Shown: piece after piece, positions 22,872-30,467 of the stretch | How positions within the stretch are numbered: position 1 is the first letter of the stretch | Layout of the letters: every line of letters starts with the position of its first letter | From: Actinomycetes bacterium | GTDB taxonomy: Bacteria > Actinomycetota > JAICYB01 | Direction of reading: 5' to 3' | Length of the DNA stretch: 32,971 nt | Assembly (NCBI GenBank): GCA_025934435.1 | Contig: JAICYB010000037.1 | Coordinates: 1 to 32,971, forward strand | Notes under the pieces: generated by a model | Told to the model about the DNA's origin: nothing | Databases searched by the model: none | The model's input: only the letters and a program-made list of their open reading frames with translations | Program-made: the position numbers and the translations under genes

Positions 22872-23647
22872 CCGACGGAGACGTGGACGCTTCCCATCGC
22901 GGTGTCCACACGAAGGGTGGCGGTGCCGTTCCCGAGTGTTGCTTCGTGGCGGCGGTCCGTCCCGAATCGTCGTTCGCCGTCGTCGGACGAGAAAAGCGAG
23001 ACCTTGCCGAGCGCGGCGTGTGCTTTCACGAGAACGTCCGATGACGGATGGAGTTGCACGCGGACGGCGCCCGCGTCGGAGCGGATGCGTGACTCGCCCG
23101 CGGTGATGATGCCGACGGCGCGGATCGCGCCGGCGTTCACGGAAAGATCGAGCGGCCCTTCGAAGTTCTCGATCGTCATCGGTCCCGCAGAAAGTCTCGC
23201 GCGGACGGGACCCTTCACGCCGGAGATCGATAAGGGACCGGCGTCGAGTTCCGCGTCGATCTCGAGCGAGGGATTCACGCGCACGCGGAGCGCCGAGTAG
23301 TGGCGGCGGCCGATCGTGACGCCGCTCTGTCCGACGTGGACGCGGCGGCGCCGGCCGCCCATGTTGATCGCGAAGGCGCCGGGGATCGTCCGTTCCATCT
23401 CGCCGCGGATGACGAGCGTGTCGCCTTCGACGGAGATCTGATGAGGACCGTCGACGTCGGCTTGGGCGACGGACGGATCACCGATGATCTCCATCGCGCC
23501 GGCACCGGCCCGGATGACGACCTTGGTGACCGAGGATGTGTCCTTGGGAGGGTCCTCGGTCACCCCGCGGAGGAGCTCGTCCGCTTCTTCCGGCGAGAGC
23601 TCTCCGCGAGCGACCTGCTCGAGGATCTGCCGGCGATGGGTCGTCAT
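22868..23647 (-). CDS. DUF4097-type beta-repeat protein with N-terminal helical hairpin
   Basis: A 259-residue protein. Residues 1-~30 (RRQILEQVARGELSPEEADELLRG) form the short helical hairpin (SHOCT-like) common ahead of DUF4097. The rest is a beta-solenoid of short strands (VRARLSAGPMTIENFEGPLDLSV, residues ~165-187, and similar), ending GSVHVSVG. There is no signal peptide or membrane helix. Relatives of this type occur in envelope-stress modules of Gram-positives, but the role here is unknown. It is the first gene of a three-gene operon with DUF2089 and the cyclase, transcribed from a strong leaderless promoter. Confidence 0.8.
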   Translation of the reverse strand: MTTHRRQILEQVARGELSPEEADELLRGVTEDPPKDTSSVTKVVIRAGAGAMEIIGDPSVAQADVDGPHQISVEGDTLVIRGEMERTIPGAFAINMGGRRRRVHVGQSGVTIGRRHYSALRVRVNPSLEIDAELDAGPLSISGVKGPVRARLSAGPMTIENFEGPLDLSVNAGAIRAVGIITAGESRIRSDAGAVRVQLHPSSDVLVKAHAALGKVSLFSSDDGERRFGTDRRHEATLGNGTATLRVDTAMGSVHVSVG

Positions 23648-23653
23648 GTGCGA

Positions 23654-23682
23654 ACTATAAAGCGAACTTTCGTATCTGGCAA
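23654..23682 (-). promoter_or_regulatory. Strong sigma-70-type leaderless promoter of the DUF4097-DUF2089-cyclase operon
   Basis: TTGCCA (23682-23677), 17 bp, TATAGT (23659-23654), then 6 nt to the ATG at 23647. Both hexamers match consensus at five of six positions with ideal spacing. It is the best vegetative promoter in the window and supports leaderless translation. Confidence 0.8.
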
Positions 23683-23685
23683 GGT

Positions 23686-24471
23686 CTAGGTGAGAGATCG
23701 TAAAAATGGCTCGACGGCGGCCCGCCAGGCGTCGGGCGTCTCGATCAGCGCGCCGTGGGCTGCGGCCTCGAGGATCTCGAGCTTCGCTCCCGGGACGAGG
23801 CTCGCGAGCTCCTCGGAGTACCGCGCCGGGACGAGGGTGTCCTCCGCGGCGCCGACGACGAGCGTGGGCTGCGTGATGGACGGGAGCCGGTCGGCCGCGT
23901 CGTGGGCCTGGTCGGCGCGCCATTGCCGCATGAGGCCCTCGGTCCGAGGTTTGGCGCCGCTGTTCTGTCCGCGCAGGCCCTCGATCACGCCGGGGAGGAA
24001 GCGGTGTGTGAACAGATCGAGCGCGCCGAGCTCACCTGAGAGCTCGTTTCCCGTTGCGGCGATGATGCGTTCCCATAGTGAGAAGCGGAGGTTCAACCAC
24101 GCGTCGCTCGCCGCCCACGTCGAGTACAGGACGAGGCCACGGACGCGTTCCGGATGCGCCAGAGCGAGCTCCTGCGCGATCGCACCGCCGAGCGAATACC
24201 CGATGACGTCGGCCTGCTCGATCTCGAGGGCGTCGAGGAGCGCGGCGGTGTCGTCCGCCATGTCCTTCGCCGTGTATTCACGCGGAGAGTCGGACGAAGC
24301 GCCGACGTCGCGGTTGTCGAAGCTGATCACCGTGCGGATCTCGGACAGCCATCCCATGTGGAAGCCGAAGATCGAAGCGGGGAGCCCCGTGCCGGCGATG
24401 AGCACGAGCGGAAACCCTTCGCCCGCAACGTTTGCGTCGAGGGTCACGTCCCCGATCTGGTAGCCCGCCAC
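23686..24471 (-). CDS. Alpha/beta hydrolase
   Basis: A 261-residue hydrolase. The catalytic triad is visible: Ser93 in GYSLGG, Asp in AAEDTLVP, His in AAAHGALIE. The oxyanion region is LIAGTGLP and SFDNRDVGASS is the usual strand-loop. It belongs to the broad carboxylesterase/3-oxoadipate enol-lactonase-like group, with no basis for a specific substrate. The start is GTG at 24471; TAGGAT ends 6 nt upstream, so it is probably leaderless. It ends 26 bp before the -10 region of the next leftward operon and appears monocistronic. Confidence 0.87.
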   Translation of the reverse strand: MAGYQIGDVTLDANVAGEGFPLVLIAGTGLPASIFGFHMGWLSEIRTVISFDNRDVGASSDSPREYTAKDMADDTAALLDALEIEQADVIGYSLGGAIAQELALAHPERVRGLVLYSTWAASDAWLNLRFSLWERIIAATGNELSGELGALDLFTHRFLPGVIEGLRGQNSGAKPRTEGLMRQWRADQAHDAADRLPSITQPTLVVGAAEDTLVPARYSEELASLVPGAKLEILEAAAHGALIETPDAWRAAVEPFLRSLT

Positions 24472-24476
24472 GTCGA

Positions 24477-24483
24477 TATCCTA
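24477..24483. promoter_or_regulatory. Bidirectional promoter core TATCCTA between the hydrolase and enoyl-CoA hydratase genes
   Basis: TAGGAT (24483-24478, - strand) ends 6 nt before the hydrolase GTG. TATCCT (24477-24482, + strand) would start a transcript with a leader of about 23 nt containing GAAGAGG, 7 nt before the ATG at 24512. The two -10 boxes overlap in a single TAnnnTA element. Confidence 0.5.
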
Positions 24484-24511
24484 GGCGTCCCTTCCGAAGA
24501 GAGGCGAAACC

Positions 24512-25300
24512 ATGTCCGACGTTGTCGTCGTCGAAGTCAAAGATCGCATCGCAACCGTCACGCTCAACCGTCCCGACAAGCTCAATGCCGTTTCGCCCGA
24601 AGTCTTCGACGCGCTCTACGACGCCGGCCAGCAGGTGCAAGAAGACGAGAACGTGCGAGCGGTCATCCTGCGCGGCGAAGGTCGCGCGTTCTGCGCGGGA
24701 CTCGACCTCACCGCGTTGCAGAACCTCGGCCAGCCTCGCGAATCGACGGGACGTCAGGTCGACGGCCGCAGCGCCCAAGGCGGCTTCGCGATCTGGCACA
24801 CGATGACGAAGCCGGTGATCGCGGCCGTGCAGGGCTACGCACTCGGCGCCGGCTTCCAGCTCGCGCTCTCCGCGGACATCCGCATCGCCGCCGAAGGCGC
24901 GCAGATGTCGGTGTTCGAGATCACCTACGGGCTCGTTCCCGACCTCGGCGGTACGTTCCTGCTTCCGCGTCTCGTCGGTCCGTCCCGCGCGCTCGAACTG
25001 ATCTGGACGGCGCACCGCATCTCGACGGACGAAGCACTGCAATGGGGCATCGTGAGCAAAGTGGTGTCGCCCGATGCACTCGAGAACGAAGCGCGCGCAC
25101 TCGCAACCGATCTCGCGTCGCGTCCGCCGCTGCCGGTCGCGTTCACGAAAGCGCTCGTCGACAAGGCGTGGAACTCGACGATCGAAGAGGCGAATCGCGG
25201 CGAGATCGAAGCGCAGCTCAAGTGCATCGGATCGAGCGACATGAAGGAAGCGGTCGCCGCCGCGTTCGAGAAGCGTTCCGGGAACTACACCGGCAGTTGA
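24512..25300 (+). CDS. Enoyl-CoA hydratase/isomerase family protein
   Basis: A 262-residue crotonase-fold protein acting on an acyl-CoA. The oxyanion-hole segments are AFCAGLDL and QGYALGAGFQLAL. Acidic candidates are the Glu in MSVFEITYG and the Asp in LVPDLGGT, a pattern closer to dienoyl-CoA isomerases and EchA-type paralogs than to the classical two-Glu hydratase. Length is normal. Shine-Dalgarno GAAGAGG precedes the ATG. A Kelch lipoprotein gene starts inside its stop codon. The reaction (hydratase or isomerase) cannot be fixed from sequence. Confidence 0.88.
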   Translation: MSDVVVVEVKDRIATVTLNRPDKLNAVSPEVFDALYDAGQQVQEDENVRAVILRGEGRAFCAGLDLTALQNLGQPRESTGRQVDGRSAQGGFAIWHTMTKPVIAAVQGYALGAGFQLALSADIRIAAEGAQMSVFEITYGLVPDLGGTFLLPRLVGPSRALELIWTAHRISTDEALQWGIVSKVVSPDALENEARALATDLASRPPLPVAFTKALVDKAWNSTIEEANRGEIEAQLKCIGSSDMKEAVAAAFEKRSGNYTGS

Positions 25301-26295
25301 GGTTCTCCCGCCTGATCGCCGGGCTCCTGCTCGTAGCTTCGGCATGTTCGTCTCATCGGGGGGCCGACACAGCGCCTCCTCGAACCGCGACGCCAACCCG
25401 GACGCCCACGCTCGAGTTGTCGTGGTCGCGGGCTGCCGCGCTGCCGCTGCCTCGCACAGAGGTCACCGCCGCGTCGCTCGACGGCAAGGTGTATGTCGGC
25501 GGGGGTCTGCTCGCGAACGGCCAAGCGACGGATCGAGTCGATGTCTACGATCCGGCGACGAACGGCTGGGCCGTGTCTGTTCCGTTCCCGGCGCCGCTGC
25601 ATCACACATGCCTCGTCGCGACGGGCGGACGTCTCTATCTCGTCGGGGGCTATCGCGGTGACGGCACGGCGACCCCGAAGGTGTGGTCACGGGCGCCCGG
25701 TGAGTCGGCGTGGCGTGCCGAGCCGCCGATGCCGACCGCGCGCGGCGCGTTCGTCTGCGTGGCCGATCGCGAAGGACGGATCCACGCGATCGGCGGGGCG
25801 TCCCGCTTCGAGCCGCTCGGGCACCTGATCGACGTCCACGAGGTGTTCGATCCGTCCGCGAAGACCTGGACGGCCGCCGCACCGATGCCGGCGCCGCGCG
25901 ATCACGCCGCCGGAGCCCTTGTCGGCGACACGATCGTCGTCGCCGGGGGACGTAACCTCTCGCTCACGCAGAACAAGACGCGGGTCGACCTGTTCGACGT
26001 CGCGAAGGGCGCGTGGACCCGTGGGCCCGATCTCCGCGTCGCCCGCGGCGGCATCGCGGCCGTGTCGTCCGGCGGGGTCGTGTACGTCTTCGGCGGTGAG
26101 GGCCCATCGGGGACGTTCCCGCAGGTGGAGTACCTACGGGTCGGGCAGACGGCGTGGCAACTCGCCCCCGATATGCCGACCCCGAGACACGGTTTGGGGG
26201 CCGCCATCGTCGCGGATCGCGTGTATCTTGTCGGCGGTGGACCGAGGCCGGGGGTCACGGTCACCGGGGCGAATGAGGTGCTGTCGCTGACGTAG
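25297..26295 (+). CDS. Kelch-repeat beta-propeller lipoprotein
   Basis: About 332 residues from a TTG start overlapping the upstream stop (TTGA). The N-terminus has a signal sequence and lipobox (LLLVASAC), so the mature protein is probably lipid-anchored outside. A Thr/Pro-rich linker (about 22-42) leads into six Kelch blades marked by LPRTEVTAASLDGKVYVGGG, GGRLYLVGGY, REGRIHAIGG, GDTIVVAGGR, GGVVYVFGGE and ADRVYLVGGG. The fold usually binds protein or carbohydrate. The longer frame running back to 24154 is antisense-like shadow and was not used. Confidence 0.82.
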   Translation: MRFSRLIAGLLLVASACSSHRGADTAPPRTATPTRTPTLELSWSRAAALPLPRTEVTAASLDGKVYVGGGLLANGQATDRVDVYDPATNGWAVSVPFPAPLHHTCLVATGGRLYLVGGYRGDGTATPKVWSRAPGESAWRAEPPMPTARGAFVCVADREGRIHAIGGASRFEPLGHLIDVHEVFDPSAKTWTAAAPMPAPRDHAAGALVGDTIVVAGGRNLSLTQNKTRVDLFDVAKGAWTRGPDLRVARGGIAAVSSGGVVYVFGGEGPSGTFPQVEYLRVGQTAWQLAPDMPTPRHGLGAAIVADRVYLVGGGPRPGVTVTGANEVLSLT

Positions 26296-26328
26296 ACGCG
26301 ACTGGGTGTACGGGAGGGTGGGGAGTTC

Positions 26329-27324
26329 GTGCGCAAGTTCCTCTGCTGCATCGTGCTGGCATGCGCCTCCTGCACGTCGAGTCTCGCGGCGAGCCCCGTC
26401 GCGCATCGCATCCGCGCAACGCCTGAAGCAACCGGAAGCTCGACGGTCGACGTGTCGTTCGCGACGCCGCGCGCGAGCGTCAAGCCGCACGTCGTCGCCG
26501 CGGCGCCGGTGGTTCGTCCGAAGCCGGCGGCAACCGCCGACCTGACGTCGTTCCGGCGTCTCGGCACGTGGGTCGACGTCTTCGACTACACGAACGATCC
26601 GTCCACGATCCGTCCGCTCGTCGATGCGATGCCCGCGCTCGGAGTGAAGACGCTCTATCTCGAAACGGCTCGTCCGAACTCGGCCACCGACATCGCGTAT
26701 CCGTCGTCGCTTTCGGCAGCGCTCGACGATGCGAAAGCGCGCGGGCTGCACGTCGTCGCGTGGTACCCGCCGGACTTCGCGAACGTCGCGCTGGATGTTC
26801 GTCGGTCGCTCGCCGCGATCCACTTCCGGACGGCGCGCGGCAACATGTTCGATGCGTTCGCATCCGACATCGAGTACACGCAAGGCGTGCCGGACGCCAC
26901 GGTTCGCAGCGCGCGGACGATCCAGTACTCGCAAGCTCTGCGCGACGCGGTCGGCAGCTCGTACGCACTCGGCGGCATCGTCATCCCGCCGACGTCGCTG
27001 CAGATCAATCCGCAGCGGTGGCCGAACTTCCCGTGGCGCGCGCTGGCGCCCCTGTACGACGTGTTCATGCCGATGAACTATTGGACGGCTCACGCGCGCA
27101 CGGCCGCGACGGCAACCGACCTTACCCGCCGGAACGACGAGCTCATCCGGTCGTTCACCGGCAAGCCCGTGCACAACATCGGGGGCCTCGGTGCGGACGC
27201 CGATCCGTCGCAGGTGGCGGCGTACGTCCAAGCCGCGATGTCGTCTGGGTCGCTCGGCGGCGGCCTCTACGACTTCAAGACGACCGCTTCGAACCTGTGG
27301 AGCGTGCTTCGTCGGTTCAACTGA
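26329..27324 (+). CDS. Exported TIM-barrel-like protein, possibly glycoside-hydrolase-like
   Basis: A 331-residue exported protein. Residues 1-~22 are a signal sequence with several Cys (FLCCIVLACASC), so it may be a lipoprotein (VLAC) or be cleaved near SLAAS. A low-complexity Ala/Pro/Val linker runs to ~75. Residues ~78-331 look like a (beta/alpha) barrel: GTWVDVFDY, GVKTLYLETARP, GLHVVAWYPPDF, ASDIEY, GGIVIPP, YDVFMPMNYWT and VHNIGGLG. The strand ends ExxR, DIEY and MNYW recall glycosidase-like barrels, but family and catalytic residues are not certain. GTG start with GGGGAG upstream; it probably shares a transcript with the Kelch gene. Confidence 0.68.
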   Translation: MRKFLCCIVLACASCTSSLAASPVAHRIRATPEATGSSTVDVSFATPRASVKPHVVAAAPVVRPKPAATADLTSFRRLGTWVDVFDYTNDPSTIRPLVDAMPALGVKTLYLETARPNSATDIAYPSSLSAALDDAKARGLHVVAWYPPDFANVALDVRRSLAAIHFRTARGNMFDAFASDIEYTQGVPDATVRSARTIQYSQALRDAVGSSYALGGIVIPPTSLQINPQRWPNFPWRALAPLYDVFMPMNYWTAHARTAATATDLTRRNDELIRSFTGKPVHNIGGLGADADPSQVAAYVQAAMSSGSLGGGLYDFKTTASNLWSVLRRFN

Positions 27325-27336
27325 CCGGCGCTCGCT

Positions 27337-28182
27337 TCACGAAAGCATCGAAGCGGGCACCCGGAGATCCTCGCTCGTCGCGTAGAGCGATCGGATCTCC
27401 TCGAGATCGCCGCGGGCGGTCACGTCGGCAACCTGATCGAGCATCACGTCGTAGCTCGGATCGGTTCGGTGTTTGTACGCGTCCTCCATGTGAGCCCATT
27501 CGTCCCACGGCAGCATCTCGTGCTGGTTCAGGGCTGCGAGGTCGTAGAGCACACTGCCGCGGATCTCGCCGATGCCGCGGTGACCACCCATCTCGAAACT
27601 CTCGGCGTCGAGTTCGCCGCTCCGGCACGTACTCCACGCCTCACTCCCGGACAGATACAGGGTCGCGGCGAGGATCTCCGACGTCATGCCCGGCGAGCGT
27701 TTCGCCAGCCACGCGTCGTCCAGCTCGGTGTCAACACGAACCCACGTCCCGTCGCGCTCGTATTCGATGATCCAGTGGTCCATCCACGTGCCCGGCACGA
27801 AGTAACCGGCGAAGCCGGCACGGACGCGCGTCGGGATGCCGGCGTGGCGGAACAGCGCGGCCGTCAACGTCGCATAGTTCCGGCACGTTCCGAAGAACCG
27901 GCGCTCGGGCGGACGCGCGTGGACGAGCGGATCGTCCTGAAGTTCCATGATCTTCGCCACCATCGAGGCGGCCGGACGGATCTGCCGCTCGTCGTCGCGC
28001 CCGACGGGGAGATCGAGCTTGTAGATCTGCGTCAGGGTCCCCGGCTCGATCACGCAGCCGCGCACCACCGCCATGAGGTCCGCGGGAGAATCGGGGAGAT
28101 CCTGAAGGGCCGCGGGCGCGCACGATGACAAGTCGGTCATCGGTCCCGGAGAGCGATAGAAGTCCTTCTCGTGTTCGTCCAT
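27337..28182 (-). CDS. Transglutaminase-like protein
   Basis: About 281 residues from ATG 28182 (an ATG near 28140 is possible). The Cys-His-Asp triad is seen in FFGTCRNYATLTAALFRHAG, in DHWIIEY and in WVRVDTELD. The spacing is that of the transglutaminase/protease superfamily, where bacterial members mostly act as proteases or amidases. There is no signal peptide, so it is probably cytoplasmic. The C-terminal ~100 residues are helical with no known motif. The end is 12 bp from the convergent barrel gene. Upstream it faces the acyl-CoA dehydrogenase gene across a palindromic region. Confidence 0.82.
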   Translation of the reverse strand: MDEHEKDFYRSPGPMTDLSSCAPAALQDLPDSPADLMAVVRGCVIEPGTLTQIYKLDLPVGRDDERQIRPAASMVAKIMELQDDPLVHARPPERRFFGTCRNYATLTAALFRHAGIPTRVRAGFAGYFVPGTWMDHWIIEYERDGTWVRVDTELDDAWLAKRSPGMTSEILAATLYLSGSEAWSTCRSGELDAESFEMGGHRGIGEIRGSVLYDLAALNQHEMLPWDEWAHMEDAYKHRTDPSYDVMLDQVADVTARGDLEEIRSLYATSEDLRVPASMLS

Positions 28183-28217
28183 CCCTAGACTCCGCCAGAC
28201 GCGAATTTGGGCGTCAA

Positions 28218-28269
28218 GTTGAATCTCGGGGCCGTCGCGTAGATTCAACGCGTGACCGTCGTTGAATCT
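28218..28269. promoter_or_regulatory. Three-half-site operator and leaderless promoter at the acyl-CoA dehydrogenase start
   Basis: GTTGAATCT (28218-28226), 14 bp, AGATTCAAC (28241-28249), 11 bp, GTTGAATCT (28261-28269). The first two are a perfect 9-bp inverted repeat, and so are the second and third. The -10 TAGATT (28240-28245) lies in the middle copy and ends 6 nt before GTG 28252; the third copy is inside the coding start. A protein bound here would cover the -10, the start site and the first codons. Confidence 0.65.
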
Positions 28270-29400
28270 CGGGACGAGATCGTCGGGGCCGTCCGTGACT
28301 TCGTGGAGCGCGAAGTCAAGCCCGTCGCATCGCGCTACGACCACGACGACGTCTACCCGGCGGAGCTCGTCGACCAGCTCGGCGAGATGGGGTTCTTCGG
28401 AGCGACGATCCCCGAGTCCTACGGTGGGATGGGGCTCGACTTCGTCACGTACGCGATGTGCATCGAAGAGCTCTGTCGTGGATTCATGTCGCTGTCCGGT
28501 GTGTTCAATACCCACCTGATCGGCGCGTACATCGTTCGCGTCCACGGAACAGACGATCAGCGTGAACGATGGCTCCCGCGCCTGGCGTCCGGCGAGATGC
28601 GCTGCGGACTCGCGCTGACCGAGCCCAACTGCGGGAGCGATCTTCAGGCGATCCGGACGACGGCGAGACGGGTCGATGACGAGTGGGTCGTCCGCGGCAA
28701 CAAGATGTTCATCACGAACGGCGAGCACGGAAGCGTGTTTGCGACGATCGTGAAGACGAACCCGGATATCGAACCGTCCCATCGCGGGATGAGCTGCCTA
28801 CTCGTGCAGAAGGGTGAAGGGTTCGAGATCAGCAAGCACATCGACAAGCTCGGCTACCGGGCGATCGACACGAACGAGCTCATCTTCAACGACGTGCGCG
28901 TTCCGTCGAACGACCTCGTCGGCGGGGAAGAGGGACACGGTTTCGCGCAGGTCATGGACGGTCTCGAGACCGGACGCGTCAACATCGCGGCGCGCGCCGT
29001 CGGCGTCGCGCAAGCGGCGTTCGAGGCTGCGGTTCGTTACGCGCAGGAGCGCACGACGTTCGGCAAGCCGATCGCGGAGCACCAGGCGATCCAGTTCATG
29101 CTCGCGGAGATGGCGACGAAGATCGAAGCCGGACGGCTTCTCTACCTCCGTGCCGCGGAGTTGAAGAACGCCGGCGAACGCGCCGATCTCGAAGCCGGGA
29201 TGGCCAAACTGTTCGCGTCGGAGATGTGCCGCGAGGTGGCCGTCGCCGCGCTGCGCATCCACGGCGGGTACGGGTACTCGACCGAGTTCCCCGTCGAACG
29301 GTATTACCGGGACGCACCGCTGATGATCATCGGCGAGGGAACGAACGAGATACAACGCCTTGTGATCGCGCGACGTCTGCTCGAGCGCTACTCCGTCTGA
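28252..29400 (+). CDS. Acyl-CoA dehydrogenase
   Basis: A 382-residue flavoprotein that oxidises an acyl-CoA and passes electrons to electron-transfer flavoprotein. Seen are the signature ALTEPNCGSD, FITNGEHG for FAD contact, ERTTFGKPIAEHQAIQ and RIHGGYGYSTEFPVERYYRD. The catalytic base is the Glu in IIGEGTNEIQR, the position used by short/branched-chain and glutaryl-type enzymes. Length is standard. The start is GTG 28252 by N-terminal alignment and by the -10 six bases upstream. Expression is likely controlled by the surrounding inverted repeats. Substrate chain length is unknown. Confidence 0.94.
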   Translation: MTVVESRDEIVGAVRDFVEREVKPVASRYDHDDVYPAELVDQLGEMGFFGATIPESYGGMGLDFVTYAMCIEELCRGFMSLSGVFNTHLIGAYIVRVHGTDDQRERWLPRLASGEMRCGLALTEPNCGSDLQAIRTTARRVDDEWVVRGNKMFITNGEHGSVFATIVKTNPDIEPSHRGMSCLLVQKGEGFEISKHIDKLGYRAIDTNELIFNDVRVPSNDLVGGEEGHGFAQVMDGLETGRVNIAARAVGVAQAAFEAAVRYAQERTTFGKPIAEHQAIQFMLAEMATKIEAGRLLYLRAAELKNAGERADLEAGMAKLFASEMCREVAVAALRIHGGYGYSTEFPVERYYRDAPLMIIGEGTNEIQRLVIARRLLERYSV

Positions 29401-29870
29401 GCGCGGCCGGTCATTTCCGCGTACGTCCACGGTTGCAGATCGGGAGCCTCGATCCCGAACGCGGTGAGCTGGGCGCAGATCTGCTCGCGGTGGAGCGTCC
29501 CGTGATGGAGCGCCTGCGCGAACATCACGCCGGCGGGCGACCGGTACGCACCGTCGTCGAGGATCTGGATCTCTTCGGCGTCGAAGCCTTCGGCGAGGAG
29601 TCGTTCCCAGAGCGCTTCGGCTTCGTCCATCCGCTCGGCGAAGAGATCGAACTCGTCGGTGTCCGTCCATTCGGCCTTCGCTTCGTGGAGAAGGAGCGCG
29701 ACGTAGTTCCGGTCCGACGTGACGAGGTGGTTCAGCGTTTCGAGGACGCCGCCGTAGGCGGCTGGGGCCGGCGCGACGAGTTGCTCGCGACTGAGGGGAC
29801 GGCAGACGCGCAGGATCTCGCGCATCCCCCAGACGTTGTGTCGCACGGGATCGAGTAGCGGATCGCTCAT
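29388..29870 (-). CDS. DinB-fold four-helix protein
   Basis: A 160-residue DinB/YfiT-like four-helix bundle. A metal-binding His triad is suggested by ETLNHLVTSDRNYV and by ALHHGTLHREQI. The family includes thiol-dependent transferases and stress proteins; none can be assigned. The start at 29870 is chosen because TATCGT ends 6 nt upstream and relatives begin near LLDPVRHNVWGMREIL; no Shine-Dalgarno is present. Its end overlaps the acyl-CoA dehydrogenase gene by 13 bp. Confidence 0.82.
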   Translation of the reverse strand: MSDPLLDPVRHNVWGMREILRVCRPLSREQLVAPAPAAYGGVLETLNHLVTSDRNYVALLLHEAKAEWTDTDEFDLFAERMDEAEALWERLLAEGFDAEEIQILDDGAYRSPAGVMFAQALHHGTLHREQICAQLTAFGIEAPDLQPWTYAEMTGRAQTE

Positions 29871-29876
29871 GTCAGG

Positions 29877-29884
29877 ACGATAAT
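29877..29884. promoter_or_regulatory. Overlapping divergent -10 boxes between the DinB-fold and methyltransferase-like genes
   Basis: TATCGT (29882-29877, - strand) ends 6 nt before ATG 29870. GATAAT (29879-29884, + strand), one mismatch from TATAAT, ends 7 nt before GTG 29892. The start codons are 21 bp apart and no Shine-Dalgarno is present. Confidence 0.5.
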
Positions 29885-29891
29885 CCGCCGC

Positions 29892-30467
29892 GTGGTTGCA
29901 CATCTACGGGACGCCGTGGGGTTCTGCTGGGTTGTGTTCATCGTCGTGTGGGTGCTCGCGGCGGGCCGCACGAAGAGGACGGCGTCACGCCCCGGCGGAC
30001 AGGTCTTGTATCGCGTGTTCTGGTTCGCTGCGTTCGCGCTCCTGTACATCAGCCGTCCGCACCAGCGTGGGCTCGAACCGATCACGAAACCGATCGTGCA
30101 TGTCGGAGCGAGCGTCGCCCTGGTCGGCCTCGCGTTGGCGATCGCCGGTCTCGCACTTGCGTTCTGGGCACGAGCGACGCTCGGAACGAACTGGAGCGGA
30201 CAGATCACGCTGAAGGAAGGCCACACGCTCGTGCGGACCGGTCCGTACGCCGCCATCCGCCACCCGATCTACACCGCGATCCTGCTGATGTTCGCGGGCT
30301 CGGCGCTCACCTACGGGACGCTCGGTGCGATCGTCGCCTTCCCGTTCGCCGTCATCGGGTTCGTCATCAAGGCGAACATGGAAGAGGAGCTGATGATCGC
30401 GACCTTTCCCGACGCATATCCGGCCTACCGCGAGCACACGAAGATGCTCGTCCCGGGCGTCTACTGA
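29892..30467 (+). CDS. Isoprenylcysteine carboxyl methyltransferase (ICMT)-like membrane protein
   Basis: A 191-residue integral membrane protein with about five helices (about 8-25, 40-55, 70-95, 124-142 and 145-160). The C-terminal methyltransferase motif is present: GPYAAIRHPIYTA, then EEELM and FPDAYPAYREHTKMLVPGVY as in ICMT and PEMT-type enzymes, which bind S-adenosylmethionine in the membrane. Bacterial homologs methylate unknown lipids or small molecules. Start is GTG, probably leaderless. A cupin gene overlaps its stop by one base (TGATG). Confidence 0.83.
   Translation: MVAHLRDAVGFCWVVFIVVWVLAAGRTKRTASRPGGQVLYRVFWFAAFALLYISRPHQRGLEPITKPIVHVGASVALVGLALAIAGLALAFWARATLGTNWSGQITLKEGHTLVRTGPYAAIRHPIYTAILLMFAGSALTYGTLGAIVAFPFAVIGFVIKANMEEELMIATFPDAYPAYREHTKMLVPGVY

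Noticed and set aside
24154..25296. Long open frame upstream of the Kelch gene, giving a 713-residue reading
   Set aside because: It crosses the hydrolase antisense, the divergent promoter and the enoyl-CoA hydratase in another frame, and the sequence is Arg/His-rich shadow text. The real start is the TTG at 25297, followed by a signal peptide.
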